NCBI GenBank assembly: GCA_003344405.1
Contig: NOWV01000002.1
Location: forward strand, 1,595,864 to 1,659,863
Direction of reading: 5' to 3'
From: Trichoplax sp. H2
Lineage: Eukaryota > Placozoa > Uniplacotomia > Trichoplacea
Length of the DNA stretch: 64,000 nucleotides
The translations under genes were made by a program, and so were the position numbers. This document shows positions 22,984 through 34,980 of this stretch, one piece after another (position 1 is the stretch's first letter; every line of letters starts with the position of its first letter). The notes below the pieces were generated by a model. The model made no database searches. It was given only the letters and a program-made list of their open reading frames with translations, and had not been told where the DNA came from.

Positions 22984-25271
22984 CACTATCATACACACAC
23001 AACAGTACTTTGCATAAATAAAACTTATATATCAATATAATTTCCTTGTATTAGCTATTGCCAAACATTTACATGCAATACGGATACTGTAATGCAGCAT
23101 GTAACTACTGCAATTATCTGAAATTATTATACGTAGTAAAGGCAACACTCATGCCATATAAAGCTGCAAAAAAGTAAGTAAAAAGGAAAAAAAGTGACTT
23201 TAAGTAACTAAATTCTACGGCTGGGCAAAATAAGATTGCCAGACTATAGCGACGTATAATATGATTGTATTTCTTATTTATGACAGTGCCTTATTGTTCA
23301 GTATATAAAGTTCAAGCCTATCATATTATTAATGGATAATTGATGCTTAGTATATCTATAGCCGACAACTTTTTCTGAAAAAAAACTATGCTGTTAACAG
23401 ATCTTTCTCATCAAGCCATTGCTCACAAATCATGTTTTAACCCAACTAACCCTATACTATGCCGGTAAAAATTCGTAAACGCATTCATGGATACATAAAA
23501 TTTAATTCCCTACAGTCATTTGATGCAATTCGATCTTATTAACAATCTGCTAATAAATCCTGTTAATAAAGTTGTACGCAAAATAAAAAAACGAGAAACC
23601 TATATCTTTAGCACTTATCGTATTCCAGATAGACGATGTACTCCAGTTGTCGATGTACATTTCTTGTAGTATTGAAAAAATATTTCGCTTGTTCGTAGAT
23701 ACTGTACTTATAACTTCAAAGAAAGAGTATGCAGCAATCATTTCTAACAGCATAAACTATTGAAAAATTACATCTCAACGTTAAGATGAATTTTACAATA
23801 TTGACGAATAAATTAAATACACGTTAGATTCGACAGCCGCTGCATCACAGAATTTGCCGTACTTTTGTTGCAAGGGTGAAATTTTAGCTAATTTAAGAAT
23901 GATAACAACAATTAAGGAATTAATTAACAGTATGTCACTTAATCAACGATACAGCATAGTAAGGGATGGTTAGGTCACTCAGGTACGTAAGCCTTCGTGA
24001 TTACTATGTTGATATCTAAAATTCCACCACAGAAATTTGATCTAGTGCATCGAATTTTAACAGCCATTGATTAATATAGATTTCTATATACTGTTCACCA
24101 TAATTCTCGTGCGCCTCAGCGCTTCAAATAACATGTCTATGATTACCTTGTTTCAGGTACGAATCCACAAAAGTATCTTCGGACGGAATAGCCAAGTGAA
24201 CAAAATTTTTTGATCTTTAAGAACACTTATTGTGTTGTTGCTAGAAATCAGGTGCCATTGCAAATCAGTTTGTGATTCATACTATGCCCTGTAATAAGTA
24301 GGAGATTACAGCGAATAGAAAAGGTCTGATAATGTGCCCTCCACCGCTCATAGTAAGAGATAGGAACTACAACGTTTAGGATCAACTTTCATGAGAGAGT
24401 CATAGCCATCATATATAATTTTAGACTTAAGAGCCTAGTAATTTCATTTTGTTTTAAGCCTCTTGCACAGGTTAATTAACGTACGTAAAGTAGACGTCAA
24501 TTGAACCAATATAGATAATGCATCCCCTTGCTAACTGACTGAAGTTCACATAATTAGTAAAATGAAATTTGAACTATCTATAGGTACAACATATAATTAC
24601 TTCAGTCTTAATTGTGAATAAATAAGGGGTAGTTTGATAAACACGAATACTTTACATCATATTTAAAAAAAGAAAACTAGCACAACATCTTTCGAATACT
24701 AAACCAAAAAATTATAGAGAATTACAAAATGGTCATATTGAGTACCTGTAAAGTTACAGATGCTCGAGGCATTTAATTTAAAAATAAACCTATCGTATTG
24801 TTAATAGATTGCTTCGTAGAGTTATGCTAAAGCATTTATGGTCCTTTAAAGGCAACTGAAAACTATATAGAAAATCTCGAAATTGACTTCTTTACGATTT
24901 GGTTTAAGAATGAAAAAATTCTCTTTATCCAATTAGATAATACAGTCCTGAAAATAAGTAGTGAATGAGAAAATACTAAATCCTGCTGTAATAGCTGAAT
25001 ATAACAGCAAAATGAATTCTTCTGACTATAATACTAATATTGCTAAGAGATGCAAGATCACAATTGTAGCGATTTCAGCTAATTACAGTAGTAAGTTGAA
25101 GAAAGCTTCACTGTGTGACGTAGATTAGTCTATAAGAGGTTATTAAACTCATTCACTTGTAACAGCCAACTCTAGGCATTGTAATCGGTAAATAACTTAG
25201 GACGAATTAGAGCTGTATATCGATGAATTAAGTATTGGTAGCTACTATGATGAGAAACTTAATCATAAGAA
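22984..25271. other. Duplicated 3' flank, no gene
   Basis: Shared with 27607-29878. The part from about 24246 onward is also recognisable, more diverged, downstream of 32098-33138 (from about 35438). No coding signal; short frames such as 23550-23753 are not kept open in the sister copy. Confidence 0.55.
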
Positions 25272-25664
25272 TGTCACAAACCAGCTTCGTGAAAAAGATA
25301 GCGTAAAACAAATCTCTAAATTACAGTAGCCTTTGGGATTCAGCATCCCTTAACTATCTCACAAGAAATTAGACGCCTTTGCTTCTACTTTAAACAACTA
25401 TAGAATTCCTCTTTATTCAACTATCTGCCGAGCTTAAATACCCTTCGGCAGCTGCTATCATGTATGAGTCATAGCATTTCATGCAATTTAGTGCGTATTG
25501 GATAGCTAAATTAATACAGAAATTGTTCATAATCTTAGACATGTACTGAATGATTCTAAATAATTAGATTACAGTATATCCATACAAAGAATTATTTATA
25601 GCGTCATCTATAATTGAATATTTTCAGGCTATTCATCAGAAGCATTACAAGATATAACACTATA
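25272..25664 (-). mobile_element. Old degenerate LTR, shared by both duplicates
   Basis: Starts TGTCACAAACCAGCTTCG and read on the minus strand has GTTGAATAAAGAG (polyadenylation signal) downstream of GGGTATTTAAGCTC (TATA region), the same arrangement and near-same TATA as the LTR at 30294. The right end is uncertain (around ATATAACACTATAATG). It is present in both duplicates, so it predates the duplication. Confidence 0.5.
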
Positions 25665-26050
25665 ATGAATTAATTTTTAGTATTAGTTATCGTATAAGAA
25701 CTCTTACTACAGCAGAGCATAATTTACTAAATCAAAATAATAACTACCGTAGTTCTTATTGTAAGTTATTACTAGTTATCTCCATATATAAATGTTAACC
25801 ACTAAATTTAGTCGTTAGTCTTCACGACGGTTCGTATCGTTACAAGGAAATAATTGTATCCGTGCATTCGACTAAACCAAATCAAAGCAATAATATGTAT
25901 CAACGTATTATTCTATTGACAAGCTATTATATCGTTACCATATTGTAAACTATAGCATTAAGAAATAATGACGCACTTATTCTAAATGCGATACTGAATT
26001 TGATAGTTTCTGCAACAAAATAGATAATTTCCCAATGACTTACAGTAAGT

Positions 26051-27012
26051 TATTGTAATGAAATGACAAAAGTAGAGATCAAGCTATAAAACTTTAATAA
26101 ACTTTGATTCTACTTTCGTTGCACTCCGGTCGACTTAACGCTAATTCTTTGACACCAAATAAAATTTGGGGAAATAACCGAACAACAATTTATTACAAAA
26201 CAAAAATGGAGAGAAGTATAAACCGAAAAACCTTACAAATACTTAGCTTTAAGCATTATTAAAATAAATGACAGACTTAAAAACTGTCAACGACCAAGCA
26301 ACCTTTCAAAAAAGAAGAACGTTTTAACTTACGACAATTCGACCCCGAAGGCCTTTTAAATTCAACAAGTTCTTCAAATAAAATCTTCTTCTACTCTCCC
26401 TCTAAATTTTCTAATTGCACTATCATTTATAGGCTTCGTAGAGCCGTCAGATATATTTAAAACTAAACATTTGCTAACCAATCGCTCTTAAGATCCGTTT
26501 TAGAAAACTAAATTTGCACCATTTAAGAAAACAAAAATCATTCAAAGTTCAGACGCAATTTACCCTACGATTCCCTTACAAAACACTATAAAACTAACAA
26601 GCTAACTATAAAAATACATCAAACTTCATTTCTAGCTTGATTTCTATCATTAATACACTATAAAAGTATAAAAATCAACCTTTAAACATCAAGATTTAGT
26701 CATAAAAACAACATTCTAACTACCTAACAATCAACACAACCTCTGCCAATTTCCATCTTATTTTCTATTTTCCTAACTAAATCTCCTAATATGACTTCAA
26801 GTCACGTCATAAAATTCCAAAGTTTCAAATTCATAACAAAAAGTCCAAATCTCAAAAATCAATTCTTACGATATTATTCATGAACAAAAATCCAAAAATT
26901 AAAACAGAAAAATTATAATTCAGATATAAATTAAAAATAAACCCGACCGGTTCCAAAACAGGAAAATTATATCGGACACAAACCCGACCGGTCCCAGAAT
27001 CCGAAAACTATA
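26051..27012 (-). mobile_element. LTR-like repeat, family B, copy 2 (inverted)
   Basis: Reverse complement of the repeat at 19491 and 54953. The left boundary is exact: the duplicate unit reads TACAGTAAGT then CATGG at 31201-31215, whereas here TACAGTAAGT is followed by TATTGTAATGAAATG, the repeat's end. The right part extends the element beyond copy 1 and includes two tandem copies of a ~40-base unit with ACCCGACCGGT (26939-27012), then enters an assembly gap. Confidence 0.75.
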
Positions 27013-27032
27013 NNNNNNNNNNNNNNNNNNNN
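27013..27032. other. Assembly gap (20 N)
   Basis: Placeholder-length gap between a mobile element and the middle of a receptor gene. It hides the rest of the element and the 5' half of the receptor. Confidence 0.95.
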
Positions 27033-27033
27033 C

Positions 27034-27606
27034 CGTTTAATTACCTTGATGTGTTGGCTTGTCGTAATAGCCTATGCTCTCATCCCAACTATTCGTAATA
27101 TCGCCTTTCGATTAACGAAAGCATTCGATACAAACGCTAACCTTTGCTTATATCGTGATATAGTGCTTATATACAGTGCCAATCACCGACTCTCTAGGCA
27201 AATCATATATTTTATACTAACCGGAATGATTGCCATATTGTATGTTATAATTTTTATTTATATCAAATTTAAAGGGCGTAACATGCAGTCTCGAATGAAC
27301 AGAGTTGAAAGAAAAGTGCTCATCATAATGATCATTATTACTATTTCTAACATTTGCACATTGCTTCCTGCATTTCTTGCAAGGGCTGTATTTAGAAATC
27401 CGGCATTTAATATCCCTAGACAAACATTTCAGCAAGCATTGCCAATCTTAATATTTTCTTCGTTCGCCAGTGGTGTCATCAATCCAATTGCATACTTTAC
27501 ATTAAGCGCTCGAAGTAAATGTGAAGCTAACCTTCTAGCGTATTGTAAAGCTCAAAAAGACACTATAACGCCATCAAACACACACAACAGTTCTTTGCAT
27601 AAATAA
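27034..27606 (+). CDS. Class A GPCR, 5' half missing in assembly gap
   Basis: 190 codons from the end of ICL2/start of TM4 to the stop, nearly identical to the corresponding part of 21970-22983 (bases from 22450 on). It begins in frame straight after the Ns; the internal TTG or ATG near 27046 is not a start. It contains TM4 with its Trp, the ECL2 Cys, TM5, TM6 (T-L-L-P), TM7 N-P-I-A-Y, and a Ser/Thr-rich tail 12 residues longer than its sister's because the A-run is intact. AATAAA overlaps the stop (27602-27607). The gene may be whole in the genome, or truncated by the adjoining inverted repeat; the gap prevents telling. Confidence 0.85.
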   Translation, partial: RLITLMCWLVVIAYALIPTIRNIAFRLTKAFDTNANLCLYRDIVLIYSANHRLSRQIIYFILTGMIAILYVIIFIYIKFKGRNMQSRMNRVERKVLIIMIIITISNICTLLPAFLARAVFRNPAFNIPRQTFQQALPILIFSSFASGVINPIAYFTLSARSKCEANLLAYCKAQKDTITPSNTHNSSLHK

Positions 27607-29878
27607 AACTTATATATCAATATAATTTCCTTGTATTAGCTATTGCCATACATTTACAAACAATATGGATACTGTAATGCAGCACGTAACTACTGCAATT
27701 AGCTGAAATTATTATATGTAGTAAAGACAACACTCGTGCCATATAAAGCTGCAAAGAAGGAAGTAATAAGGAAAAAAGTGACTTAAGTAACTAAATTCTA
27801 CGGTTGGGCAAAATAAGATTGCCAGACTAAAGCGACGTATAATATGGTCGTATTTCTTATTTATGACAGTGCCTTATTGTTCAGTATATAAAGTTCAAGC
27901 CTATCATATTATTAATGGATAATTGATGCTTAGTATATCTATAGCCGAAAACTTTTTCTGATAAAAACTATGCTGTTAACTGATCTTTCTCATCAAGCCA
28001 TTGCTCATAAATCATGTTTTAACCCAACTAGCCCTATACTATACCGGTAAAAATTCGTAAACGCATTCATGGATACATAAAATTTAATTCCTTACAGTCA
28101 TTTGATGCAATTCTATCTTATTAACAATCTGCTGATAAATCCTATTAATAAAGTTGTACGCAAGATAATAAATCGATAAACCTATATCTTTAGCACTTAT
28201 CGTATTCTAGTTAGGCTATGTACTCCAGTTTTCCATGTACATTTCTTGTAGTATTGAAAATATATTTCGCTTGCTCGTATATACTGTACTTATAGCTTCA
28301 AAGAAAGAGTCTGTAGCAATCATTTCGAACAGCATAAACTATTGAAAAATTAGACTTCATCGTTAACAAAAATTTTATAATATTGACGAATAAATTAAAT
28401 AGGCATTAAATTCGGTAGCTGTTGCATCATAGAATTTGCCGTACTTTTGCAAGGGTGAGATTTTAGCTAATTTAAGAATGATAACAGCAATTAAAGAACT
28501 AATTTACAGTATGATACTTAATCAACGGTAAAGCGTAGCAAAGGACGGTTAGATCACTCAGGTACGTAAGCGTTCGTGATTACTATGTTGATATCTAAAA
28601 TTTCACCAAAGAAATTTGATCTAGTGCATCGAATTTTAACAGTCATTGATTAATATAGATTTCTATATACTGCTCTCCATAATTCTCGTGCGCCTCAGAT
28701 GTTCAAATAACATGTCTATGATTACCTTGATTACCTTGTTTCAGGTATGAATCCACAAAAGTATCTCTGGACTGAATAGCCAAGTAAAAAAATTTTTTTA
28801 ATCTTTAAGAACACTTATTGCGTTGCTGCTAGAATCAGGTACCATTGCAAAATCAGTTTGTGATTCATACTATGCCCTGTAATAAGTAAGAGATTACAGC
28901 GAGTAGAAAAGGAGTCTGATAATGTGCCCTCCGCCGCTCATGATAAGAGATAGGAACTTCAACGTTGAGGATCAATTTTCATGAATGAGTCATAGCCATC
29001 ATATATAATTTTAGACTTTAGAGCCTAGTAATTTCATTTTGTTTTAAGCCTCTTGCACAGGTTGATTACCGCACGTAAAGTAGACTTTAATTGAACTAAT
29101 ATAGAGAATGCAACCCCTTGCTAACTGAATAAAGTCCACATAATTAGTAAAACGAAATATGAACTATCTATAGCTACAACATATAATTACTTCAGTCTTA
29201 ATTGCGAATAAACAAGGGGTAGTTGATAAACACGAGTACTCTACATCATATTTAAAAAAAGAAAACTAGAATAACATCTTTCGGATACTAAACCAAAAAA
29301 TTATAGAAAATAACAAAATGGTCATATTGAGTACCTGTAAAGTTACAGTTACTTGAGGCATCTAATTTAATAATAAATCTATCGTATTGTTAATAGATTG
29401 CTTCGTAAAGCTATGCTAAAGCATTTATGGTCCTTTAAAGGCAACTGAAAACTATACAGAAAATCTTGAAGTTGATTTCTTTACGATTTGGTTTAAGAAT
29501 GAAAAAATTCTGTTTATCCAATTAGATAATACAGTCCTGGAAATAAGTAGTGAATGAGAAAATACTAAGTCCTGCTGTAATAGCTGAATCTAACAGCAAA
29601 ATGAATTCTTCTGACTATAATACTAATATTGCTTCTTAGAATCGTTCAGATGCATGATGTAAGATCACAATTGTAGCGATTTCAGCTAATTACAGTAGTA
29701 AGTTGAAGAAAGCTTCACTGTGTGACGTAGATTAGTCTATGAGGGGTTAATAAACTCATTCACTTGTAATAGCCAACTCTAGACATTGTAATCGGTAAAT
29801 AACTTAGGACGAATTAGAGCTGTATATCGATGGACTAAGTATTGGTAGCTACTATGATGAGAAACTTAATCATAGGAA
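27607..29878. other. Duplicated 3' flank, no gene
   Basis: Counterpart of 22984-25271. Nothing coding seen. Confidence 0.55.
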
Positions 29879-30285
29879 TATCACAAACCAGCTTCGTGAC
29901 AAAGATAGCGTAAAACAAATCTCTAAATTACAGTAGCCTCCGGGATTCAGTATCCCTTAACTATCTCACAAGAATTTAAACGCCTTTGCTTCTACGTTAA
30001 ACAACTGTAGAACTCCTCTTTATTCAACTATCTGCCGAGCTTAAATACCCTTCGGCAGCTGCTATCATGCACGAGTCATAACAGTTCATGCAATTTAGTG
30101 CATATTGGATAGCTAAATTAATACAGAAATTGTTCATAATCTTAGACATGTACTGAATGATTCTAAATAATTAGATTACAGTATATCCATACAAAAAATT
30201 ATTTACAGTGTCATCTATTATTGAATATCTTCAGGATATTCATCACAAGCGTTACAAGATATAACGCTATAATTAATTAATTTTT
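29879..30285 (-). mobile_element. Old degenerate LTR, second duplicate
   Basis: Counterpart of 25272-25664 with the same TATA-like and AATAAA-like signals on the minus strand; the terminal TG has mutated (ATCACAAACCAGC). Confidence 0.45.
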
Positions 30286-30293
30286 AGCATTAG

Positions 30294-30841
30294 TGTTACG
30301 GAGCTAGTAGCTCCGTGTTTACGATTAATAATTGTTTACAATCGTGTATGACCATGCTGACTAGCACCTAGTAGTAGAAAATAGCTATCATGTAATTGAA
30401 GTAAGTATTATTAGTGTGGAATTGCTATACGCAGTATTAAGGCAGTTAGCAATCAATAATTGTTGGTCGCTTAATATTATTATTGCTACTGATTATTAAT
30501 CGTGTATTATTATGGTCTAACAAATAGGACATAAATATTGTTCTCTGTTGTTGTGTGTGATAATTAGACTTGCTAACTGGAGTAACTAATATTATTGGCG
30601 ACAAGTATAGTGACTGTAAATAAGAAAGGGTATTTAAGTTCTCCTGAGACTAGTGTAAAGGAGAAGTCCTTAGTGTAGCTAGAAGTTAATAAAGTTATTA
30701 ACCTAGATCTATCGTTTGACTCAGTCTCTTTACTATTGGAATAAGTTAGTTTTCCTTATAGAGGATTGCCTGAAGTTAGTCGGTGATCGGATAGAGTAGA
30801 TAGAATAGACTAGGCCCGATCACGAAAGCTGTTTTGTGACA
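30294..30841 (+). mobile_element. Solo LTR, family C, with perfect target duplication
   Basis: 548 bp from TGTTACGGAG to TTTTGTGACA. Perfect 5-bp duplication ATTAG at 30289-30293 and 30842-30846. The sister duplicate has the unoccupied site, a single ATTAG at 25682-25686 in otherwise matching sequence. TATTTAAG at ~30631 and AATAAA at 30688-30693 give promoter and polyadenylation signals in LTR order. The first bases form a 19-base palindrome, ACGGAGCTAGTAGCTCCGT. No internal region. Confidence 0.92.
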
Positions 30842-30846
30842 ATTAG

Positions 30847-32097
30847 TTACCATATAAGAACTCTTACTACCGCAGAGAATAATTTACTAAAACAAAATAA
30901 TAACTGCCATAGTTCTTATTGTAAGTTATTACTAGTTATCTCCATATATAAATATTAACCACTAAATTTAGTCATTAGTCTACACGATGGTTCGTACCGT
31001 GACAAGGAAACAATTGTATCTGTGTATTCAACTAAACCAAATCAAGGCAATAATATGTATCACCATATTATTCTATTGACAAGCTATTATATCGCTACCG
31101 TATTGTAAACTATAGCATTAAGAAACAATGACGCACTTATTCTAAATGCGATATTGAATTTAATAGTTTTTGCTACAAAATAGATAATTTCCCAATGACT
31201 TACAGTAAGTCATGGTAAAATATAAATTATATGTAGCAGAATATAAAGAATCCTTAAGATTGTTATTTATCGATTATTTTTGTCTGATGCTATCTGATTT
31301 AAGCTTATTTAATTTTCTTAACGTTGCAATATTGTTAGTAATAATAACTTTAATTATCATAAATTATTTATTGATCACAGTATCATGTACAACGGTACAA
31401 CGATATTTTAGTAACAACATAAGTTAATTCAGTAGTTAAAAACATGTTCTACTTCTTCTTCTATAGAAAAAGTTACTTGATCTATAAAGAATCCTATTGT
31501 CAAATGTTATCGTCTCCGTTACCTTTACCACTTATATAGCTTCTATTCTTCTGTAAATTTGATAAATAATATTCATATGCAGGTTATCTTTGTGTAGCAG
31601 TAATTTCTATATGTTTACAGTTACTAGATATTTGATAATTTCAATTGTAGTCAATCAATTACTAATTTCAAGGAAAAATTATTTTTAATTATTTTCTTTT
31701 CATTTAGTTCATTACCTTTTAAAAACCAACTCGATTAAAGAGAACAAAAAGTTCATATGCCGTTGAATTAGATCAGATAATACCAATTCACAAAGTTTAT
31801 GGCTAAAAGCAATCTAGCGTCGATACATTATAGATATTCTGTAATCAATCATGTATGGCATTATTATTATAAGCCATTTTGTGCAATCATTATCATACAC
31901 TCTACTGTACAGTGTATCAGCCATTCAGATTATTATAAACATGTTCGTATGTTTATTTAAGAGCTTTGCATTACATTTATACAGCAATATCATAAAAGCA
32001 ATTATACAAGACGCCCATCGAAGTAAACTTGATTCAGTATATTAAAGATCCAGTTATATTCATACTTGTACTAAGATCTAAAGATCACATTTTTGGC
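30847..32097. other. Upstream region of the receptor at 32098
   Basis: From about 31078 it matches the upstream region of the receptor at 38300 (from about 37335). The frame at 31212-31427 is AT-rich and not conserved open. The last ~90 bases before the ATG are well conserved between the two genes (for example GATTCAGTATATTAAAGAT at 32031/38229), which suggests shared 5' UTR or promoter DNA. Confidence 0.5.
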
Positions 32098-34980
32098 ATG
32101 CCTTTTTCGTTCTTACAAGATCATCATGCAGCTCGAATCTTCGCTTGGTCTATTGGTATATTCGGTATTTTAAGCAATCTTACAGTTTTATGGTGTAACA
32201 ATAAGCACAAACTTGTTAAAGCTTTCAGTGGCAAATCATTGGATAATTATGATCGTCGCAATCAAACTACAAGGAAGGTATCAAAGGTATCCAATCTTTT
32301 AATCTGTCATTTGGCAGCTGCTGATCTCCTGGGCGCCTCTTATCTAATTATTATTGCTTCTGCTGATATTTACTATGGCTATTATCATCCAAATATGTTT
32401 CGAAACCCCATTTCTGGAAATAGTACGAATTTGTGGCTTCTTAGTCCTTTTTGTCATATAAGTCGCTTCTTATTTTTTTGCTCTTCTATGATATCTATTC
32501 TGATAACATTGGTGATTGCAATAGACCGCTTCATTACTGTCATTTTCTCGCACAGTAAATTAAGATTAAGCATCTTTCGCTGTCAAATAATCACTTCAGC
32601 ATGTTGGCTTTTCAGTATAGGCTATGCTCTTATTCCAACTATCCTTAATATTATTGTAATACACACAATATCGAAGTATCGATTTGATATGAGTTCTAAT
32701 CTTTGCCTATTTTTCAATGTAGTACCATTCTCCTACTCAGTTTATTTCCTATCCAGGGAAATTATTTACTTTACGTTAATCGGACTGATTATAATTTTTT
32801 ATCTATTAATTATAATTTATGTCAAAATTAAAAGAAGTAATTTAGGATCTCAAATGAACAGAGTTGAAAGAAGAATATCTCTTATTATGATCATTTTAAC
32901 TATCTCAAATATTTGCAGTCTCCTCCCTTCATTCTTCATATATTCATTAACCCAAGACGATTATTCCTTGATCGCTATGCAAACTTATCAGCGTACTATC
33001 ACTATGTTCATATTTGCTATATTCGCAAATACTGCAATCAATCCAATTGTATATTTTAAATTAACTGCTTCCATTGAAATTAGAACGTCTTTCTCGTGGT
33101 TTAAAACTAAAAGAGTATCTGTAGTGCCAGCAAATTAATCTGTAAATTTTAGCTCGAAACTTTTTTTCTGATAGATATCATCGTTCCCCGAGGCGAACCA
33201 AATAATATATTGATATCCAATATGTTAACGTTAAATTCGCAAGAATTTTCAGCGATGATTTAAAGTGCTACATAATCGATGAAGCAATTGCAAATAAGCA
33301 ATTGCTACGCGTATAGGGCTATAAGTAGGATTTATTATTGCTAACTCTATCGTTCTGTATTCTAGTTTCCTTAAGATTTTTAGAACTAAAGATTATATCT
33401 AGCAATATGTGTATGTAGATATTAAACGATAACTGAAATAGCCTAGTACTAATGGTTTTAAAGTATGGTACACTACTCAAAATTGTAGAATGTACTACGT
33501 ACTGAAATCATTATCGATTTAGTTAACAATCAGTTTTCATGATTGATACTCTGTTTTCTTGATTATCGTTTTTGAAGCTATCATTCCAATAAGCTAATAT
33601 CATCAGATTTATCTACTGGCATTTACTATTATTCTGTGATGGTTTCAATTAATAGTATGCAATGCCAATGAGTTCATAAGAGTAAATTAAAATATTATCC
33701 TAAAATTGTTTATTGAAAACCAAGCGTTAGCATGGAAATCGATTTAATTATCCAAGCTGATATTTGATATTCGTATATTGTATCTTATTACCAATGAACT
33801 TAACCTAGACTTGACATTTATAAATAACGACGATCATTTATAAAGAATGTTTATTTAATACTATATAAAATTTCCCGTTTTTTTCAGAAATGTTCAATAC
33901 TTTTTTTTATCAGCACTACCGAATTTATTGTCAATCATCAATTAGCCAATATAGCCAATATTTCCTTTTTTTAGCAGCCCTGAGCAGAGACTTCCAAGAA
34001 AAATTTCTCATAGCAGTCTCTACTTCAACCATTCCCTGAAAGTACTATTAGCAAAAGGCAGAGATTAAGAATATATTACTAGTACAATATTTAACTTAAT
34101 TACTGATAAATTGCCGTAGATCAGTTAATAGGCGTACTACCTATAATGATATGCTGTTGCATCTCCGAACGTTAAACCTACATCAATCAAATGCATGCTA
34201 TTTGAGAGCTTCGAAGTTATTTCAAGAATTTGTCATAAACTGACTTAGGCTATCTCTGAATATCTGTGTCTGAACATAGCTGCTTCACTCTAAATTGAAA
34301 AAGAATTGAACATAAGGGAGTAAAAGCGGCATATTACAACAGAATTTAGAATACGATTTAAGCATATTAACACGTTTCTTGTTCCAGCCATATAATACTT
34401 GATTAAGACATAATTGGGCTTGAAGAACTGGTTCTAAAATGTTCGCCTGTTTTGGCCAACTAAGTAAGTTTGATGTATCATCAATTGGAACGATTGCTAG
34501 CGTAGCGGTAGATAAAATCTCATGTCCTATAATCGAATAAAACTATTTGCGAATTTTATTTTATTTATTGCATATACTTAGTTTATTATTAGTATCAAAG
34601 GTAACTTTAAATTACAATAAACAAGTAGTCCAAAATATTTGACATTCATGGATGATCTCATCCGTAAATCTCTCACATTAATGATCAATCAAGTCTATGA
34701 ATTAAAATGGATACGAAAGCTACATACTTTTGTCTATTTATGGTATATAAAATAAAGTCTACTTTAAATCATGATAGCTTTCTATTTCGAATCACCCATT
34801 CTTTCTTATTTCTTACTTCACAGTAACTTTACAACCAAAGGAATAAATAACGATTTATTTTGTTGTACTTCAAGTAATGAATTTGTGCAAAGTACTAACG
34901 CCGACTGTTACTACAAAACTAGGAATCATCAAAAGAAAAAATTCATCCTTTATATTATGGTCGACAGATTGGGCTAATTA
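31078..34980 (+). repeat. Older segmental duplication, unit 3
   Basis: Collinear with 37335-41170 (offset ~6.2 kb): upstream flank, receptor gene and ~1.8 kb of 3' flank, including matching blocks such as AAAGCGGCATA (34325/40491) and CTGTTTTGGCC. Clearly more diverged than the unit 1/2 pair. Confidence 0.8.
32098..33138 (+). CDS. Class A GPCR, LGR/GRL101-like 7TM
   Basis: 346 residues from ATG 32098. The frame is open further upstream to a TTG at 32029, but the Met at 32098 matches the start of the duplicate at 38300 (M-P-F-S-F-L-Q-D-H-H) and the conserved N-terminal pattern. TM1 ~11-33 (N27), TM2 ~65-89 (D76), C119, TM3 to D143-R144-F145, W170, ECL2 C203, TM5 ~221-243, TM6 ~258-285 with S-L-L-P for C-W-x-P, TM7 ~298-322 with N315-P-I-V-Y. 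ECL1 sequon N108. Short ~24-residue basic tail without a Cys pair. Part of a tandem duplication with the next gene. Confidence 0.92.
   Translation: MPFSFLQDHHAARIFAWSIGIFGILSNLTVLWCNNKHKLVKAFSGKSLDNYDRRNQTTRKVSKVSNLLICHLAAADLLGASYLIIIASADIYYGYYHPNMFRNPISGNSTNLWLLSPFCHISRFLFFCSSMISILITLVIAIDRFITVIFSHSKLRLSIFRCQIITSACWLFSIGYALIPTILNIIVIHTISKYRFDMSSNLCLFFNVVPFSYSVYFLSREIIYFTLIGLIIIFYLLIIIYVKIKRSNLGSQMNRVERRISLIMIILTISNICSLLPSFFIYSLTQDDYSLIAMQTYQRTITMFIFAIFANTAINPIVYFKLTASIEIRTSFSWFKTKRVSVVPAN

Larger units (their letters stand above)
22449..26050 (+). repeat. Segmental duplication, unit 1 (gene 3' half plus flank)
   Basis: Aligns nearly base for base with 27033-31210, apart from small indels and the LTR inserted in the second copy. 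Both end in TTACAGTAAGT. It covers TM4 to the end of the receptor and ~3 kb of 3' flank. Confidence 0.9.
27033..31210 (+). repeat. Segmental duplication, unit 2
   Basis: Sister of 22449-26050. The extra length is almost all explained by the 548-bp LTR plus 5-bp target duplication at 30289-30846. Confidence 0.9.

Noticed and set aside
31212-31427. 71-codon hydrophobic frame
   Set aside because: Lies in duplicated flank DNA and is not kept open in the related upstream region at ~37450-37700.
32029-32097. N-terminal extension of the receptor from a TTG
   Set aside because: TTG is not a usual animal start. The conserved N-terminus and the duplicate gene at 38300 both place the Met at 32098.
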